A DNA stretch of 64,000 nucleotides from the NCBI GenBank assembly GCA_015067315.1, contig SVMR01000002.1:62001-126000 (forward strand). The letters run 5' to 3'. A program made the translations under genes and the position numbers. Positions within the stretch are counted from its first letter, which is position 1; every line of letters begins with the position of its first letter. The notes beneath the pieces were generated by a model. The model searched no databases. It was not told the origin of the DNA and worked only from the letters and a program-made list of their open reading frames with translations. Below, in pieces: positions 1 through 9,273 of the stretch. The DNA is from Oscillospiraceae bacterium. GTDB taxonomy: Bacteria; Bacillota; Clostridia; Oscillospirales; Ruminococcaceae.

Positions 1-531
1 TTGCTCATTAACAAGAATATTTGCAACGCTCCCCTGTATATTGATTTCCACAGAAGAAAGATTTTTGTTTTCTTTTAAAATATACCATTCGATATTCTGA
101 ACAAAATGTTTTTTTGAACGGGTTCCGGTAATAAGTCCCATCTCTTTTGCGTTTTTTAATATATTTTCTGTCGGAGTAATGCTGTTTCCGGAAACGTTTA
201 TTTCCCAGATGAAACTGTTCATAATAATGCAAAACAAAACGGTAATCAGTAATCCAAAAGCAAATCCCGCTTTATATCTGTTGTTTTTAAGATAAAATAT
301 AAATCCGTGTTTCTTCTCTATTCTTAATTTTATTCCGAATTTTCTTGCCGGTTTTCTTAATTTTTTATAATTTTTTAAGGATACTTTGCCTTTTAAACAT
401 AAATCTTTTTTAACCGGTTTTATAATCTCTGTTCCGTTTTTGGCGCAATAAGTAAGGAATCCTTCAATATCCGCACCTTTTGCGGAAAAATATATAAATC
501 CTTTAAAAAAATCTATCAAAAAAGAAAGCAA
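1..531 (-). CDS. yqfD: Sporulation protein YqfD, 3' end cut by window
   Basis: Absent from the ORF track because it is open at the window edge and starts with TTG. Reading the minus strand from TTG at 531 gives an unbroken 177-codon frame to base 1. The start follows a GGAGG inside the end of yqfC. The N-terminus reads SFLIDFFKGFIYFSAKGADI, then a basic stretch, a membrane segment near residues 95-115 (AGFAFGLLITVLFCIIMNS) and the start of an extracytoplasmic part. This matches the YqfD/SpoIV family, which is expressed in the mother cell and supports engulfment and coat-stage development. Pairing with yqfC upstream is the usual arrangement. The C-terminal half lies outside the window. Confidence 0.85.
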   Translation of the reverse strand, partial: MLSFLIDFFKGFIYFSAKGADIEGFLTYCAKNGTEIIKPVKKDLCLKGKVSLKNYKKLRKPARKFGIKLRIEKKHGFIFYLKNNRYKAGFAFGLLITVLFCIIMNSFIWEINVSGNSITPTENILKNAKEMGLITGTRSKKHFVQNIEWYILKENKNLSSVEINIQGSVANILVNEQ

Positions 532-534
532 ATT

Positions 535-804
535 TTATCCTCCTTTTTCAAATTCAATTCTTTCGATTATTCCTGAAATTTTAATTCCCTCAAAAGTATA
601 ATAATTTAGTTCAAAATTTTTTCCGAAGACAAAAATACGGTGCTCATTGGATTTTATTTTGAGCACCGTTTCTCCAACTTCTGTAATTTCTGTTTTTCCG
701 GTAAATACAAACTCTTTGCTGCCCAATATTTCAATATACGGTTCCGTTAAAATAAGCGCCGGAGAAACCGAATCCTTCAGTAATTTAAATCTGTTCTTTT
801 TCAT
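535..804 (-). CDS. yqfC: YqfC/YabP-family sporulation protein
   Basis: This 89-residue protein has the small all-beta pattern of the YabP/YqfC family (for example GSKEFVFTGKTEITEVGETV, then HRIFVFGKNFELNYYTFEGI). YqfC acts with YqfD in the mother cell during sporulation; its biochemical role is not established. It starts 4 bases after the sigK stop and ends 3 bases before the yqfD TTG, so sigK-yqfC-yqfD is probably one transcript. Usually yqfC-yqfD is followed by phoH and is not joined to sigK. Confidence 0.85.
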   Translation of the reverse strand: MKKNRFKLLKDSVSPALILTEPYIEILGSKEFVFTGKTEITEVGETVLKIKSNEHRIFVFGKNFELNYYTFEGIKISGIIERIEFEKGG

Positions 805-808
805 AAAT

Positions 809-1501
809 TCACCATTTGTTTTTAAGTTTTGTTTTCAATATTTCAAGCGCCTTTTTCTCAATTCTGCTTACGTAAGAACGTGATATTCCAAGATTCTTTG
901 CAATTTCTCTTTGAGTATATGCTTTTTTGCCCTTTAAACCGTAACGCAAATATATAATTTCTTTTTCACGGGGCAAAAGTTCGGAATCGATTATTTTATA
1001 CAGATTTTCAAAAAGCAATTTATTTTCAATGTCCTCGTTTACCGAACGTTCATCCGCAAGGGTGTCAATTACAGAAAGGGCGTTTCCGTCCTTATCCGTA
1101 TCAATCGGATCGGAAAAGGAAACGTCCTGCGCAAATTTTTTCTTGTTTCTGAAATACATAAGTATTTCGTTTTCAATGCATCTTGCGGCATAAGTTGCAA
1201 ATTTTGTGCCTTTTTCATAATTGAACGATGAAACAGCCTTAATAAGTCCGATTGTTCCTATTGAAACAAGGTCATCCTGTTCGGAGGAATTGCTGTAATA
1301 TTTTTTTATAATATGCGCCACAAGCCGAAGGTTATGTTCAATAAGCTTGTGCCTTGCTTTTTCGCTTCCGTTTTTCATCTCTTCAAAATATTTTCGCTCC
1401 TCTTCATAGGAAAGCGGTTTAGGAAATGAACTTGCCGCGGTCACATGTAGAGCAAAAAATATTATTCCGGAAATAATTCCGATTAAAAAAATATAATCCA
1501 A
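809..1501 (-). CDS. sigK: RNA polymerase sporulation sigma factor SigK
   Basis: This 230-residue sigma-70 family factor drives late mother-cell transcription, including coat genes. The first ~20 residues (MDYIFLIGIISGIIFFALHV) form a hydrophobic pro-sequence, as expected for pro-sigma-K, which is processed by SpoIVFB. Region 2 contains HNLRLVAHIIKKYY and ATYAARCIENEILMYFRNKK; region 4 contains the HTH TQREIAKNLGISRSYVSRIE. The pro-sequence and the ISRSYVSRIEKKALE end fit SigK better than SigE. The gene is continuous, with no skin-type prophage interruption. It is divergent from the peptidase at 1596. Confidence 0.9.
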   Translation of the reverse strand: MDYIFLIGIISGIIFFALHVTAASSFPKPLSYEEERKYFEEMKNGSEKARHKLIEHNLRLVAHIIKKYYSNSSEQDDLVSIGTIGLIKAVSSFNYEKGTKFATYAARCIENEILMYFRNKKKFAQDVSFSDPIDTDKDGNALSVIDTLADERSVNEDIENKLLFENLYKIIDSELLPREKEIIYLRYGLKGKKAYTQREIAKNLGISRSYVSRIEKKALEILKTKLKNKW

Positions 1502-1595
1502 ATCATATCACCCCATTTAAAAGGTTATTAAAAGTTGTATTTAATTATGATTGGGTGTATAATAAAATTTATAATAGTTTTAAGGAGTTGAAACA

Positions 1596-3290
1596 ATGAA
1601 AGTAAGCGAAATGCCTTATGAGCATATTCCTCTTGAGGAATTCAGCAAAAGCGCAATGGAAGTTATAAACGGAGTAAAAAACGCAAAAAACGTTGAAGAA
1701 GTTCTCGAATGGCGCGAAAAATTCCGCGATCTTGTAATAAGATATTCCACCGCAATGAATCTTTCTTATATAAGATACAGCTGCAATACCGCAGACGAAT
1801 TTTATGTAAAAGAAAACGATTATTTTGATGAGATCAATCCCCAGATCGGAAATCTCATGAATATGTACAACGACGCTCTTCTCAATTCTCCTTTCAGAGC
1901 CGAACTTGAAGAAAAGCTTTCCCCTGTTTATTTCAAACATATGGAAGTTCAGGCAAAAGCAATGTCCCCTGAAATAATCGAAGATATGATTGAAGAAAAC
2001 AAAATCGTATCCGAATATTCAAAACTCATGGCAAGCATGGAATTTGAATTCCGCGGCGAAAAATTAAGCCGCGCAGCTCTTGCGGGCTATTTCAAATCCG
2101 ATGACCGCGAAACAAGAAAAGAAGCCTATACCGTTCTCGGAACCGTTATGAACGGCTATGCGGACCAGCTTGACGATATTTATGACCGCCTTGTAAAAGT
2201 CCGTACCAAAATGGCTCAGAAGCTCGGTTACAAAAACTTCGTTGAACTCGGTTATTACAGAATGGAACGCGTTTGCTATGATAAAAAGGACGTTGAAACC
2301 TTCCGAAAAAACGTTCTTGAATCCATCGTTCCCGTTGTTGCAAAACTCCGCAGCGAAAACGCAAAAGATCTCGGAATCGATAAATACATGATTTATGATA
2401 ATGACGTTATCATTCCCGGCGGCGACCCAAGACCTTCCGGCAGCAAGGAAGAAATCTTCAACGCAGCAAAAGAAATGTATCATGCAATGAGCGATGAATC
2501 CGCTGCATTTATCGATCTTATGCTTGAAAACGAAGCTTTTGACGTTGAATCAAGAAAAAATAAATGGGGCGGCGGTTACTGCACCGAAATCGCAAAATAT
2601 AAGCAGCCTTTTATCCTTGCAAACTTCAACGGTTCCGCAGATGACGTTGACGTAATGACCCACGAAGCGGGACATGCTTTCAATGCGTTCCTTATTGCAG
2701 ATAACAAATTTGCTCTCGAAATCGGATGCGGCGGAATGGAAACCGCAGAAACCCATTCCATGAGCATGGAATTCTTCGCATGGAAATATATCGATAAATT
2801 CTTCGGCGAAAACGCAACAAAATATAAATTCATGCATGCGCTCGGCGCGCTTTCATTTATTCCTTACGGCACCATTGTTGACTATTTCCAGCATATTGTT
2901 TATGAAAACCCGGAAATGACCCCGGCGGAAAGAAACGAAACCTGGAAAAAACTTTGCGCGGAATTCCTTCCGCATATCAATCTTGAAGGCGTTCCTTTCC
3001 TTGAAGACGGCCGCCGCTGGCAGTATCAGATGCATATTTATGAATCTCCTTTCTATTACATCGATTATTGCCTTGCGCAGACCGCCGCATTCGGATTCCT
3101 TCTTGCTTCCCTCGAAGATTATGACGATGCTTTTGCGCGTTATATTCGCCTTATGAAACAGGGCGGCGAGCAGTATTACGATCTTCTTCTTGAAGAAGCA
3201 AAAATCCCCTCTCCTTTCAAAGAAGGCGCTCTTAAAGAACTTGCAGAAAAAGTCGAAGCTCTCCTTGCAAAAATCAAAACCGAAATTTAA
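1596..3290 (+). CDS. M3 family oligoendopeptidase (PepF-like)
   Basis: This 564-residue cytoplasmic zinc peptidase cleaves short peptides. The zinc site HEAGH lies at about residues 356-360 (VMTHEAGHAFNAF), with a downstream glutamate in the ETHSMSMEFFAW segment, the usual M3B layout. No signal peptide is visible. Length matches the shorter M3 oligoendopeptidases of Clostridia. ATG follows a TAAGGAG ribosome site. The gene stands alone, with a terminator directly downstream. The oligopeptide importer just beyond could supply its substrates, but that link is inference. Confidence 0.9.
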   Translation: MKVSEMPYEHIPLEEFSKSAMEVINGVKNAKNVEEVLEWREKFRDLVIRYSTAMNLSYIRYSCNTADEFYVKENDYFDEINPQIGNLMNMYNDALLNSPFRAELEEKLSPVYFKHMEVQAKAMSPEIIEDMIEENKIVSEYSKLMASMEFEFRGEKLSRAALAGYFKSDDRETRKEAYTVLGTVMNGYADQLDDIYDRLVKVRTKMAQKLGYKNFVELGYYRMERVCYDKKDVETFRKNVLESIVPVVAKLRSENAKDLGIDKYMIYDNDVIIPGGDPRPSGSKEEIFNAAKEMYHAMSDESAAFIDLMLENEAFDVESRKNKWGGGYCTEIAKYKQPFILANFNGSADDVDVMTHEAGHAFNAFLIADNKFALEIGCGGMETAETHSMSMEFFAWKYIDKFFGENATKYKFMHALGALSFIPYGTIVDYFQHIVYENPEMTPAERNETWKKLCAEFLPHINLEGVPFLEDGRRWQYQMHIYESPFYYIDYCLAQTAAFGFLLASLEDYDDAFARYIRLMKQGGEQYYDLLLEEAKIPSPFKEGALKELAEKVEALLAKIKTEI

Positions 3291-3293
3291 AGC

Positions 3294-3328
3294 AAAAAAG
3301 GGACCTATAAATTACAGGTCCCTTTTTG
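3294..3328 (+). terminator. Rho-independent terminator after the M3 peptidase
   Basis: GGGACCT pairs with AGGTCCC around a short AT-rich loop, followed by TTTTT. It starts a few bases after the peptidase stop codon. Confidence 0.85.
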
Positions 3329-3333
3329 AATAA

Positions 3334-3371
3334 CAAAAAAATCCGTGTTCAGAATCTGAACACGGATTTTT
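3334..3371 (-). terminator. Terminator closing the opp operon
   Basis: A 13-bp perfect stem (ATCCGTGTTCAGA / TCTGAACACGGAT) has a T run on both strands. On the minus strand it follows the small membrane gene that ends at 3377; it may act bidirectionally. Confidence 0.85.
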
Positions 3372-3376
3372 GCTTT

Positions 3377-3652
3377 TTAATACATTCCGGTTAAAAGAAT
3401 TGCGGCGCCGATTATAAGAATCAGTATTATTGCGGCAAGCGGAACCATCATTCCGAGAGCTGCAACAATCATTGCAGGAAGATCGCCTTTTTCCATTTTA
3501 TCCGCAAGCTGAACTTCGTTTTCAATGGCTTTCGGGTCAATTTCTTCCCTCTCATATTCTTCGTGCAAATCGTGACCGTTCTGTTCTGCCTGGAGCTCGA
3601 ACGCACGGTCAACCCTTTTAGGAAACAACATAAAAAGAGTTTTTTTTGCCAT
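3377..3652 (-). CDS. Small single-pass membrane protein of the opp operon
   Basis: Unrecognised 91-residue protein. It has a basic N-terminus, an acidic middle (about residues 25-58) and one hydrophobic segment at about 61-88 (IVAALGMMVPLAAIILILII), suggesting a C-terminal anchor with the charged part cytoplasmic. ATG follows an AAGGGAG ribosome site. It starts 28 bases after oppF and ends just before the operon terminator, so it is likely co-transcribed with the oligopeptide transporter. An accessory role is inference from position only. Confidence 0.7.
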   Translation of the reverse strand: MAKKTLFMLFPKRVDRAFELQAEQNGHDLHEEYEREEIDPKAIENEVQLADKMEKGDLPAMIVAALGMMVPLAAIILILIIGAAILLTGMY

Positions 3653-3680
3653 AAGTCAAGCTCCCTTCAAACTCAAACTA

Positions 3681-5213
3681 TTATTCCTGCTCTGCTTTGT
3701 GATTAAGCTTGTGGTGGCAAGCAACAAAGTGATTGGGAGATACTTCTTCCCATTCCGGAACAACCTGTTTGCAAATTTCGGTGCAGTATGCGCATCTGGT
3801 ATGGAATTTGCAGCCTTTGGGAGGATTTACCGGGCTGGGGATATCGCCTTCAAGAATCTGGAGGTCTTTATGACCTTCATCTTCGGTTGTAGGAATAGCA
3901 TTAAGAAGTGCTTCGGTATAAGGATGTACAGGATTATCGAAGATTTCCTGAGAATCTGCAAGTTCAACCATGTTACCGAGATACATAACGCCGATTCTGT
4001 CGGAGATATATTTAACTACGGAAAGGTCATGGGTGATAAAGAGATAAGTAAGATCCTGTTTCTCTTTAAGATCCTGAAGAAGGTTGATAATCTGTGCCTG
4101 AATGGAAACGTCGAGTGCGGAAACTGCTTCGTCGCAAACAACGAATTTCGGGTTGGTTGCAAGAGCACGGGCAATACCGATTCTCTGACGCTGACCACCG
4201 GAGAACTGGTGCGGGAAGCGGTGGAGGAAGTAAGGCGCAAGACCGCATTCATCCATAACTTCAAGAACTCTTTCCTGCATACGTTCGCCTTTGTCGCGAA
4301 CCATGTCATGTGCAACCATGCCTTCGCTGATAATCTGACCAACGCTCATACGAGGGTTAAGAGAGGAATACGGATCCTGGAAAATAAGCTGCATATCGCG
4401 GCGAAGTTTGCGCATCTCGTTATATTCAAGACGGGCAAGGTCGATACCGTTATCTCTCATAGCCTCATATTTATCGAACTCGGGTTCATTCTTATACTGT
4501 TCGCGAAGAGCATCGATAGCTTTGTTTGCTTCAGAAATATTTTCTTCGGTTTTTGCAATTTCGGAATTGATTGCTTCAACTTTTGCTCTTGCGGAAGAAA
4601 GTTTGTCTGCATTAACACTGCCGGGCTTTTTGTTCTCATCGAATTCAAGATCGTCGAGAGTAAGCTGAGCTTTTGCAAGTTTTTCGATAAGAGCAGATTT
4701 TTCTTTTGCAAAACCGTATTCTTTGGAATATGCGGCAACAATTTCACTTACGTCTTCAACAACTACAAGACCGCCGAAAATCTTGGTGATATTGAGCATT
4801 GCGTCTTCTGCAAGTTTGCGTGCCTGGTCAAGTTCTGCATGTTTCTGATACTGCTGTTCTTCGGTAAGAGCAGCATATTCTGCTTCAATCTTTGCTTTCT
4901 TCTCTTCAAGGTTTTTCCATTCGCTGCGAAGCTTGGAAAGATTTTTGATTGTCTGCTCTACATATTTGGGAGCAATGTCATCAAGAGATTTGCCGTAATA
5001 CATAGTACGGCCGTAAGTCTGATGATAAAGCTGAAGAATGGTACGGCCAAGGGTGGATTTTCCGCATCCGGATTCACCAACAAGACCGAAGGTTTCGCCT
5101 CTGTAAATATCAAGGGAAACTCCGTCGTTTGCTTTTACAAAACGACCCTTCTTAAGCGGGAAATACTGTTTAAGGTTGCTGATACTGAGCAGGACTTCTC
5201 TGTTATTTTCCAT
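3681..5213 (-). CDS. oppF: Oligopeptide ABC transporter ATPase, OppF type, with coiled-coil insertion
   Basis: ATPase of a peptide/nickel-type ABC importer. Walker A is GESGCGKST (about 47-55), the Q-loop [15 protein letters not shown] (about 276-290), the signature [15 protein letters not shown] and Walker [12 protein letters not shown]; the C-terminal oligopeptide domain ends with a Cys-rich [15 protein letters not shown]. Typical OppF proteins are about 320 residues; this one is 510. The excess is a charged, heptad-rich insert at about 80-265 ([20 protein letters not shown]) between Walker A and the Q-loop. The reading frame is continuous with all core motifs intact, so it is not a frameshift artefact. 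It overlaps oppD by 11 bases. Confidence 0.9.
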   Translation of the reverse strand: MENNREVLLSISNLKQYFPLKKGRFVKANDGVSLDIYRGETFGLVGESGCGKSTLGRTILQLYHQTYGRTMYYGKSLDDIAPKYVEQTIKNLSKLRSEWKNLEEKKAKIEAEYAALTEEQQYQKHAELDQARKLAEDAMLNITKIFGGLVVVEDVSEIVAAYSKEYGFAKEKSALIEKLAKAQLTLDDLEFDENKKPGSVNADKLSSARAKVEAINSEIAKTEENISEANKAIDALREQYKNEPEFDKYEAMRDNGIDLARLEYNEMRKLRRDMQLIFQDPYSSLNPRMSVGQIISEGMVAHDMVRDKGERMQERVLEVMDECGLAPYFLHRFPHQFSGGQRQRIGIARALATNPKFVVCDEAVSALDVSIQAQIINLLQDLKEKQDLTYLFITHDLSVVKYISDRIGVMYLGNMVELADSQEIFDNPVHPYTEALLNAIPTTEDEGHKDLQILEGDIPSPVNPPKGCKFHTRCAYCTEICKQVVPEWEEVSPNHFVACHHKLNHKAEQE

Positions 5214-6192
5214 GTCTGTCCTCCTTATTGGGATAGAAGCAGCGTACCTGGTGATGTTCGTTTACATGAACAAGCTGGGGTTCTTCTTCCCTGCATTTGT
5301 CAGTTGCATATTTGCAGCGCGGAGCAAATTTGCATCCCTTCGGAAGATCGAGCGGATGCGGTACTGCGCCGGGAATTGCATCAAGACGGGTGTTTGCCGG
5401 AGTATCAAGTCTCGGAATGGAGAGCATGAGTCCTTCGGTGTACGGATGAGAATGTTGATTCTGATGGAAAATAGTGTGAGCAGGAGCCATTTCAACTACC
5501 TGTCCGCAATACATAACCGCAACATCATCAGCGATCTGGTTAATAACGCCAAGGTCGTGGGTGATGAAAAGAACTGCGGTGTTGTTTTTATCTTTAAGCT
5601 CGTTGATGAGTTTAAGAATCTGTGCCTGAATGGTAACGTCAAGCGCGGTGGTGGGTTCGTCGGCAATAAGGATTTTCGGTTTGCAGGCAAGTGCCATAGC
5701 AATCATTACACGCTGACGCATACCGCCGGAAAGCTGGTGAGGATACTGTTTTGCAACAACATCCGGGTTAGGGATTTTTACGTCCGCAAGAAGTTCAACT
5801 GCTTTTGCTTTTGCTTCTTTTTTTGACATTCCCTGGTGGTTCATAAGCGGTTCGCAAAGCTGTTTTTCAACAGTGAAAACCGGGTTAAGGCTGGTCATGG
5901 GTTCCTGGAAAATAACAGAAATATCATTTCCGCGGATCTTATACATATCAGCTTTGGAAAGATGAATAAGGTCTTTTCCGTCGAAGGTGATATCGCCTCC
6001 GTCAATGTAACCGTTTTCGTCAAGAAGACGGAGAACGCTCATTGCGGAAACACTTTTACCGGAACCGGATTCACCGACAAGTCCGAGAACTTTACCGGAA
6101 TCAAGGGAGTAGCTTACGCCGTTAACCGCTTTAACAATACCGCGTTTGGTTTTAAAGAATGTTCTAACATCGTTAAGTTCCAATAATGCCAT
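5203..6192 (-). CDS. oppD: Oligopeptide ABC transporter ATPase, OppD type
   Basis: This 329-residue ATPase has Walker [12 protein letters not shown]-loop [13 protein letters not shown], signature [15 protein letters not shown], Walker [15 protein letters not shown] and the C-terminal oligo_HPY domain ([15 protein letters not shown]). It is of normal length, unlike its partner OppF. It should pair with OppF under the OppB/OppC membrane domains to power peptide import. It lies in an operon reading oppA, B, C, D, F, then a small membrane protein. Confidence 0.93.
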   Translation of the reverse strand: MALLELNDVRTFFKTKRGIVKAVNGVSYSLDSGKVLGLVGESGSGKSVSAMSVLRLLDENGYIDGGDITFDGKDLIHLSKADMYKIRGNDISVIFQEPMTSLNPVFTVEKQLCEPLMNHQGMSKKEAKAKAVELLADVKIPNPDVVAKQYPHQLSGGMRQRVMIAMALACKPKILIADEPTTALDVTIQAQILKLINELKDKNNTAVLFITHDLGVINQIADDVAVMYCGQVVEMAPAHTIFHQNQHSHPYTEGLMLSIPRLDTPANTRLDAIPGAVPHPLDLPKGCKFAPRCKYATDKCREEEPQLVHVNEHHQVRCFYPNKEDRHGK

Positions 6193-6207
6193 ATGCTTCT
6201 CCCCTCC

Positions 6208-8037
6208 TTATCTACCGTTGGATTTCGGGTCAACAGCATCACGGAGAGCGTCGCCCACAAGGTTGATACAAATAGTGCAGATACCGAAGATAGCTGCGGT
6301 GAATACCCAACGCCACCAATACTGCTGAATAACAACAGAGTTGTTTGCGCCGTTGAGCATATTACCCCAAGTAGGAGTAGGCGGTGCAATACCAAAGCCC
6401 AAGTAAGAAAGAGTGGATTCGGTAAGCATGCAGGTTGCAAAGTCAAGAGTTGCGGAAACAAGGATAAGGGAAAGAACGTTAGGAAGAATGTGTTTGAATA
6501 CGATAGTTCCTTCACGAACACCCATTGCCTGTGCCGCGGTTACATATTCCTGTTCACGCTGGCTAAGAATCTGAGCACGGATAAGGCGGCAGGTTCCGGG
6601 CCAGGAAAGGATACCGAGAACGACCATGATGAGGTACATTCTCTGTTCAACAGAAATTCTTGTACCGATAATTGCGGAAAGAATCATTGCAAAAGGAATG
6701 AAAGGAAGACCGCCGATAACTTCTGCTATACGCATTACAATCATATCGGTCCAGCCGCCGAAATAACCGGCGATACCGCCGAGGATAATACCGATTACAA
6801 GAGAAATTACAACTGCAATTGCACCAACGGTCATGGTAACCTGACCTGCGTTTACAAGACGGGTAAGAATATCGCGTCCGAGGTTATCGGTACCGAAAGC
6901 ATAGCCTTTAAGACCCCAGGTTTCGGTTTCTCCGTTGGAGTTGATTGCATAGTTCTGATAGAAACCTGCAAATACGGTTTCGATATCATGTTCAATAACA
7001 GACTGCGGAACTTCGGACTGTCCGTGGAAGTTGTTACCCCAGGAAATAACTTCACCGTTTTCAAGAAGTGCGGTGTAGTGTTTAAGACCGCCGTAAAGTT
7101 CAACAGGCTTGGAGCTCATTTCGGGAACCTCGTTGAGTCCGTCGGAAACGTTGCCCCAAACAGTGATTTTACCGTCTGCGTCAACTGCAGCAACGGTGTT
7201 GCCGGTTGCAGCGATATCAACAATGTTATCAAGACCTTCGGGAAGACGGTCTGCAATTGCGTTGCTCTGAAGACCTACGTATGCAACGGTTCCGTCATCA
7301 AGAAGTGCCACGCAGTTATAGGTGGTAAGAGCAATTTTTTCAATGTGACCCTGATATGCTTTTCTTACCTTAATATCAGCCATGTTCTGGTTACCCCACA
7401 TATAGAGGTTACCGTCTTCGGTAAGAGCGGCAGTAAACTGGAAACCTGCTTCAAGCTGTTTGAAGCCAAGGTTCTTTTTCATCATCATTGCGGTGGTGAT
7501 TTCGCTGGGGAGGTTGGTCTGACCAAGACGGTCGTTACCCCAAACGTAAACATTGCCAGCATCGTCGATTGCCGCAATATGGTCATAACCTGCTGCAATC
7601 TGTTCGATATGAGCTTCTTTAACTTCTTCGGGAATTACGCCAACGTCGATAACTTCGGTGATTTTGGTATAACCCCAAGTATAAAGATGACCGTCGTTAT
7701 CAACACCGACGCCGAAGGTGGTACCGGGGGTGATATCTTTTACGTTGCCTTCAAGACCTTCCGGAACGGAAAGCATGGAAAGAGTCGGAGGAACGTTGGT
7801 CTGGGTGTTGTCGTTATAAGAAAGGTCAAGAACAAAGAATTTCGGACCAATCATAACAAAGAGGAAAATGCAGAGGAAAATGATAAGACCGGTCATACCA
7901 AGCTTGTTGCTGGTAAAGTTGCGGATAATCATTCTGGTAGGGCTCTGGAGCTGTTCCTCTTCCATGAAGCTGAGCTGTTTGTTGCGATTGCCGAAAAGGC
8001 GTGCAAGAAGGGAAGGTTTTTTATTTTCTTTACTCAT
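6208..8037 (-). CDS. oppC: Oligopeptide ABC permease, OppC type, with inserted RCC1-like propeller
   Basis: Membrane subunit of the peptide importer. Residues 1-45 are a cytoplasmic tail, the first membrane helix is at about 48-66, and the BPD_transp_1 permease domain follows FGTDNLGRDILTRL (about 381-394) with the EAA-like loop TAAQAMGVREGTIVFKHILP. Between them, where OppC normally has a short external loop, lie about 300 extra residues with seven repeats of the type hydrophobic-DG-x-Y-x-WG: near 111-122, 157-168, 206-216, 245-255, 285-295, 325-335 and 364-375. Seven such repeats at ~40-residue spacing match an RCC1/BLIP-II beta-propeller. Total length is 609 against the usual ~305. By topology the propeller should face outside. 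Confidence 0.9.
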   Translation of the reverse strand: MSKENKKPSLLARLFGNRNKQLSFMEEEQLQSPTRMIIRNFTSNKLGMTGLIIFLCIFLFVMIGPKFFVLDLSYNDNTQTNVPPTLSMLSVPEGLEGNVKDITPGTTFGVGVDNDGHLYTWGYTKITEVIDVGVIPEEVKEAHIEQIAAGYDHIAAIDDAGNVYVWGNDRLGQTNLPSEITTAMMMKKNLGFKQLEAGFQFTAALTEDGNLYMWGNQNMADIKVRKAYQGHIEKIALTTYNCVALLDDGTVAYVGLQSNAIADRLPEGLDNIVDIAATGNTVAAVDADGKITVWGNVSDGLNEVPEMSSKPVELYGGLKHYTALLENGEVISWGNNFHGQSEVPQSVIEHDIETVFAGFYQNYAINSNGETETWGLKGYAFGTDNLGRDILTRLVNAGQVTMTVGAIAVVISLVIGIILGGIAGYFGGWTDMIVMRIAEVIGGLPFIPFAMILSAIIGTRISVEQRMYLIMVVLGILSWPGTCRLIRAQILSQREQEYVTAAQAMGVREGTIVFKHILPNVLSLILVSATLDFATCMLTESTLSYLGFGIAPPTPTWGNMLNGANNSVVIQQYWWRWVFTAAIFGICTICINLVGDALRDAVDPKSNGR

Positions 8038-8055
8038 TTCAATATACCTCCCCCA

Positions 8056-9075
8056 TTATTTATCTACACGGACACGCGGGTCAACAAGACCATAGCTAAG
8101 GTCCATTACAAGCTGACCGAGAAGGCTTACTACGATGTAGAACATCTGGATAGAAAGTGCAAGCTCGAAGTCGTTGTTCATAAGACCGGTATAGTAAAGT
8201 GCGCCCATGCCGTTAAGACCGAAAGTGTTTTCAATAATTACCGAACCGCCGAAAATACCAAGGAACCAGCCGATGATAACGGTGATTACGGGAAGAAGTG
8301 CGTTGCGCCATGCGTGAGAATAGATAACAACTTTTTCACGAAGACCTTTTGCACGTGCGGTACGGATGTAATCCATGCTGAGAGCTTCGATCATAGCTGC
8401 ACGGACATAACGGGTCATACCGCCGAGAGAACCGAAAGTCATTACAATTACCGGAAGGCAGATGTAATAAAGACGGTCAAGGAATGCCTGCATTCCGACG
8501 TAGTCGGAACCGGGAGTCTGGGAACCGGTTACGGGGAACCAACCCAGTTTAACTGCAAAAATCCAAATAAATATAAGGGCGATAATATAAACAGGAATAC
8601 TGTAACCAACAATGGTAATAACCTGTGTTATCTTATCTATTATGCCGTTTTTATGAACAGCGCAGTAAATTCCGAGCGGAATAGTAATTCCCAATGCGAG
8701 AATTGTGGAGAAAATATTAATGAAAATAGTGTTCTCCATTCTGTCCGGAATTATTTCCGCAACGTCTTTTTTATAGACTTGGGAAAATCCGAAATATCCC
8801 TGGAGCATGCCATGGAAGGTATCGGTCTTGGTGTCTTTTGCAAGACCCATCCATCTTGCATAACGAACCGGAATCGGGTCGTCAAGACCATACTCTTCGC
8901 GAAGCTGCTGATATCTTTCCTCATACTCGTCCGGTTTAAGAGTCTGTCTGAGAGGCTCCAATTCCGCACGGGCAGGGTCAGTAGGGATAAGGTTGTAGAC
9001 CGAGTACATCAGGAACGATACTACAAAGAATACGATGATCATGTAGCCAATACGTTTGATAACATACTTTGTCAT
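8056..9075 (-). CDS. oppB: Oligopeptide ABC permease, OppB type
   Basis: This 339-residue integral membrane permease starts TKYVIKRIGYMIIVFFVVSF, with multiple later helices and the conserved loop IRTARAKGLREKVVIYSHAWRNALLPV of the BPD_transp_1 domain. It forms the peptide channel with OppC. It begins about 200 bases after the oppA stop, beyond a hairpin that may reduce read-through, and is followed 18 bases later by oppC. Length and motifs are normal apart from a charged external loop at about 40-75 (RQTLKPDEYEERYQQLREEY). Confidence 0.92.
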   Translation of the reverse strand: MTKYVIKRIGYMIIVFFVVSFLMYSVYNLIPTDPARAELEPLRQTLKPDEYEERYQQLREEYGLDDPIPVRYARWMGLAKDTKTDTFHGMLQGYFGFSQVYKKDVAEIIPDRMENTIFINIFSTILALGITIPLGIYCAVHKNGIIDKITQVITIVGYSIPVYIIALIFIWIFAVKLGWFPVTGSQTPGSDYVGMQAFLDRLYYICLPVIVMTFGSLGGMTRYVRAAMIEALSMDYIRTARAKGLREKVVIYSHAWRNALLPVITVIIGWFLGIFGGSVIIENTFGLNGMGALYYTGLMNNDFELALSIQMFYIVVSLLGQLVMDLSYGLVDPRVRVDK

Positions 9076-9204
9076 CTACAATACCCTCCTTTACTCTTCT
9101 TTTAATAAATGTAGTAACATCTATATTAAACCCATTAAAAGGGAATAATCTTCGGAATTAAAAAATGTATATTTTAATAAAATAAAAATACCCGTATAAC
9201 GTAT

Positions 9205-9240
9205 CAAAAGACGAGGGCAGGCAATGCTGCCCTCGTCTGT
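9205..9240 (-). terminator. Hairpin between oppA and oppB (partial terminator)
   Basis: An 11-bp perfect stem (GACGAGGGCAG / CTGCCCTCGTC) is followed on the minus strand by only a short TTTTG. Placed between the binding-protein gene and the permeases, it likely stabilises or attenuates the transcript so that OppA is made in excess. Confidence 0.6.
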
Positions 9241-9273
9241 TCCCCTGTTATTCAACAGGAAAAGCCATTCAAA

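Noticed and set aside
8-232. 74-residue minus ORF at the left edge
   Set aside because: It lies within yqfD in another frame; the yqfD frame is continuous and matches its family.
6193-9105. 970-residue plus-strand ORF
   Set aside because: It is antisense to oppB and oppC, has no ribosome site or domain, and arises from codon bias of the real genes. The same applies to long antisense ORFs at 3699-5429, 9808-11271, 45019-46203, 49958-51409, 56707-58356, 60329-61654 and 62296-63459.
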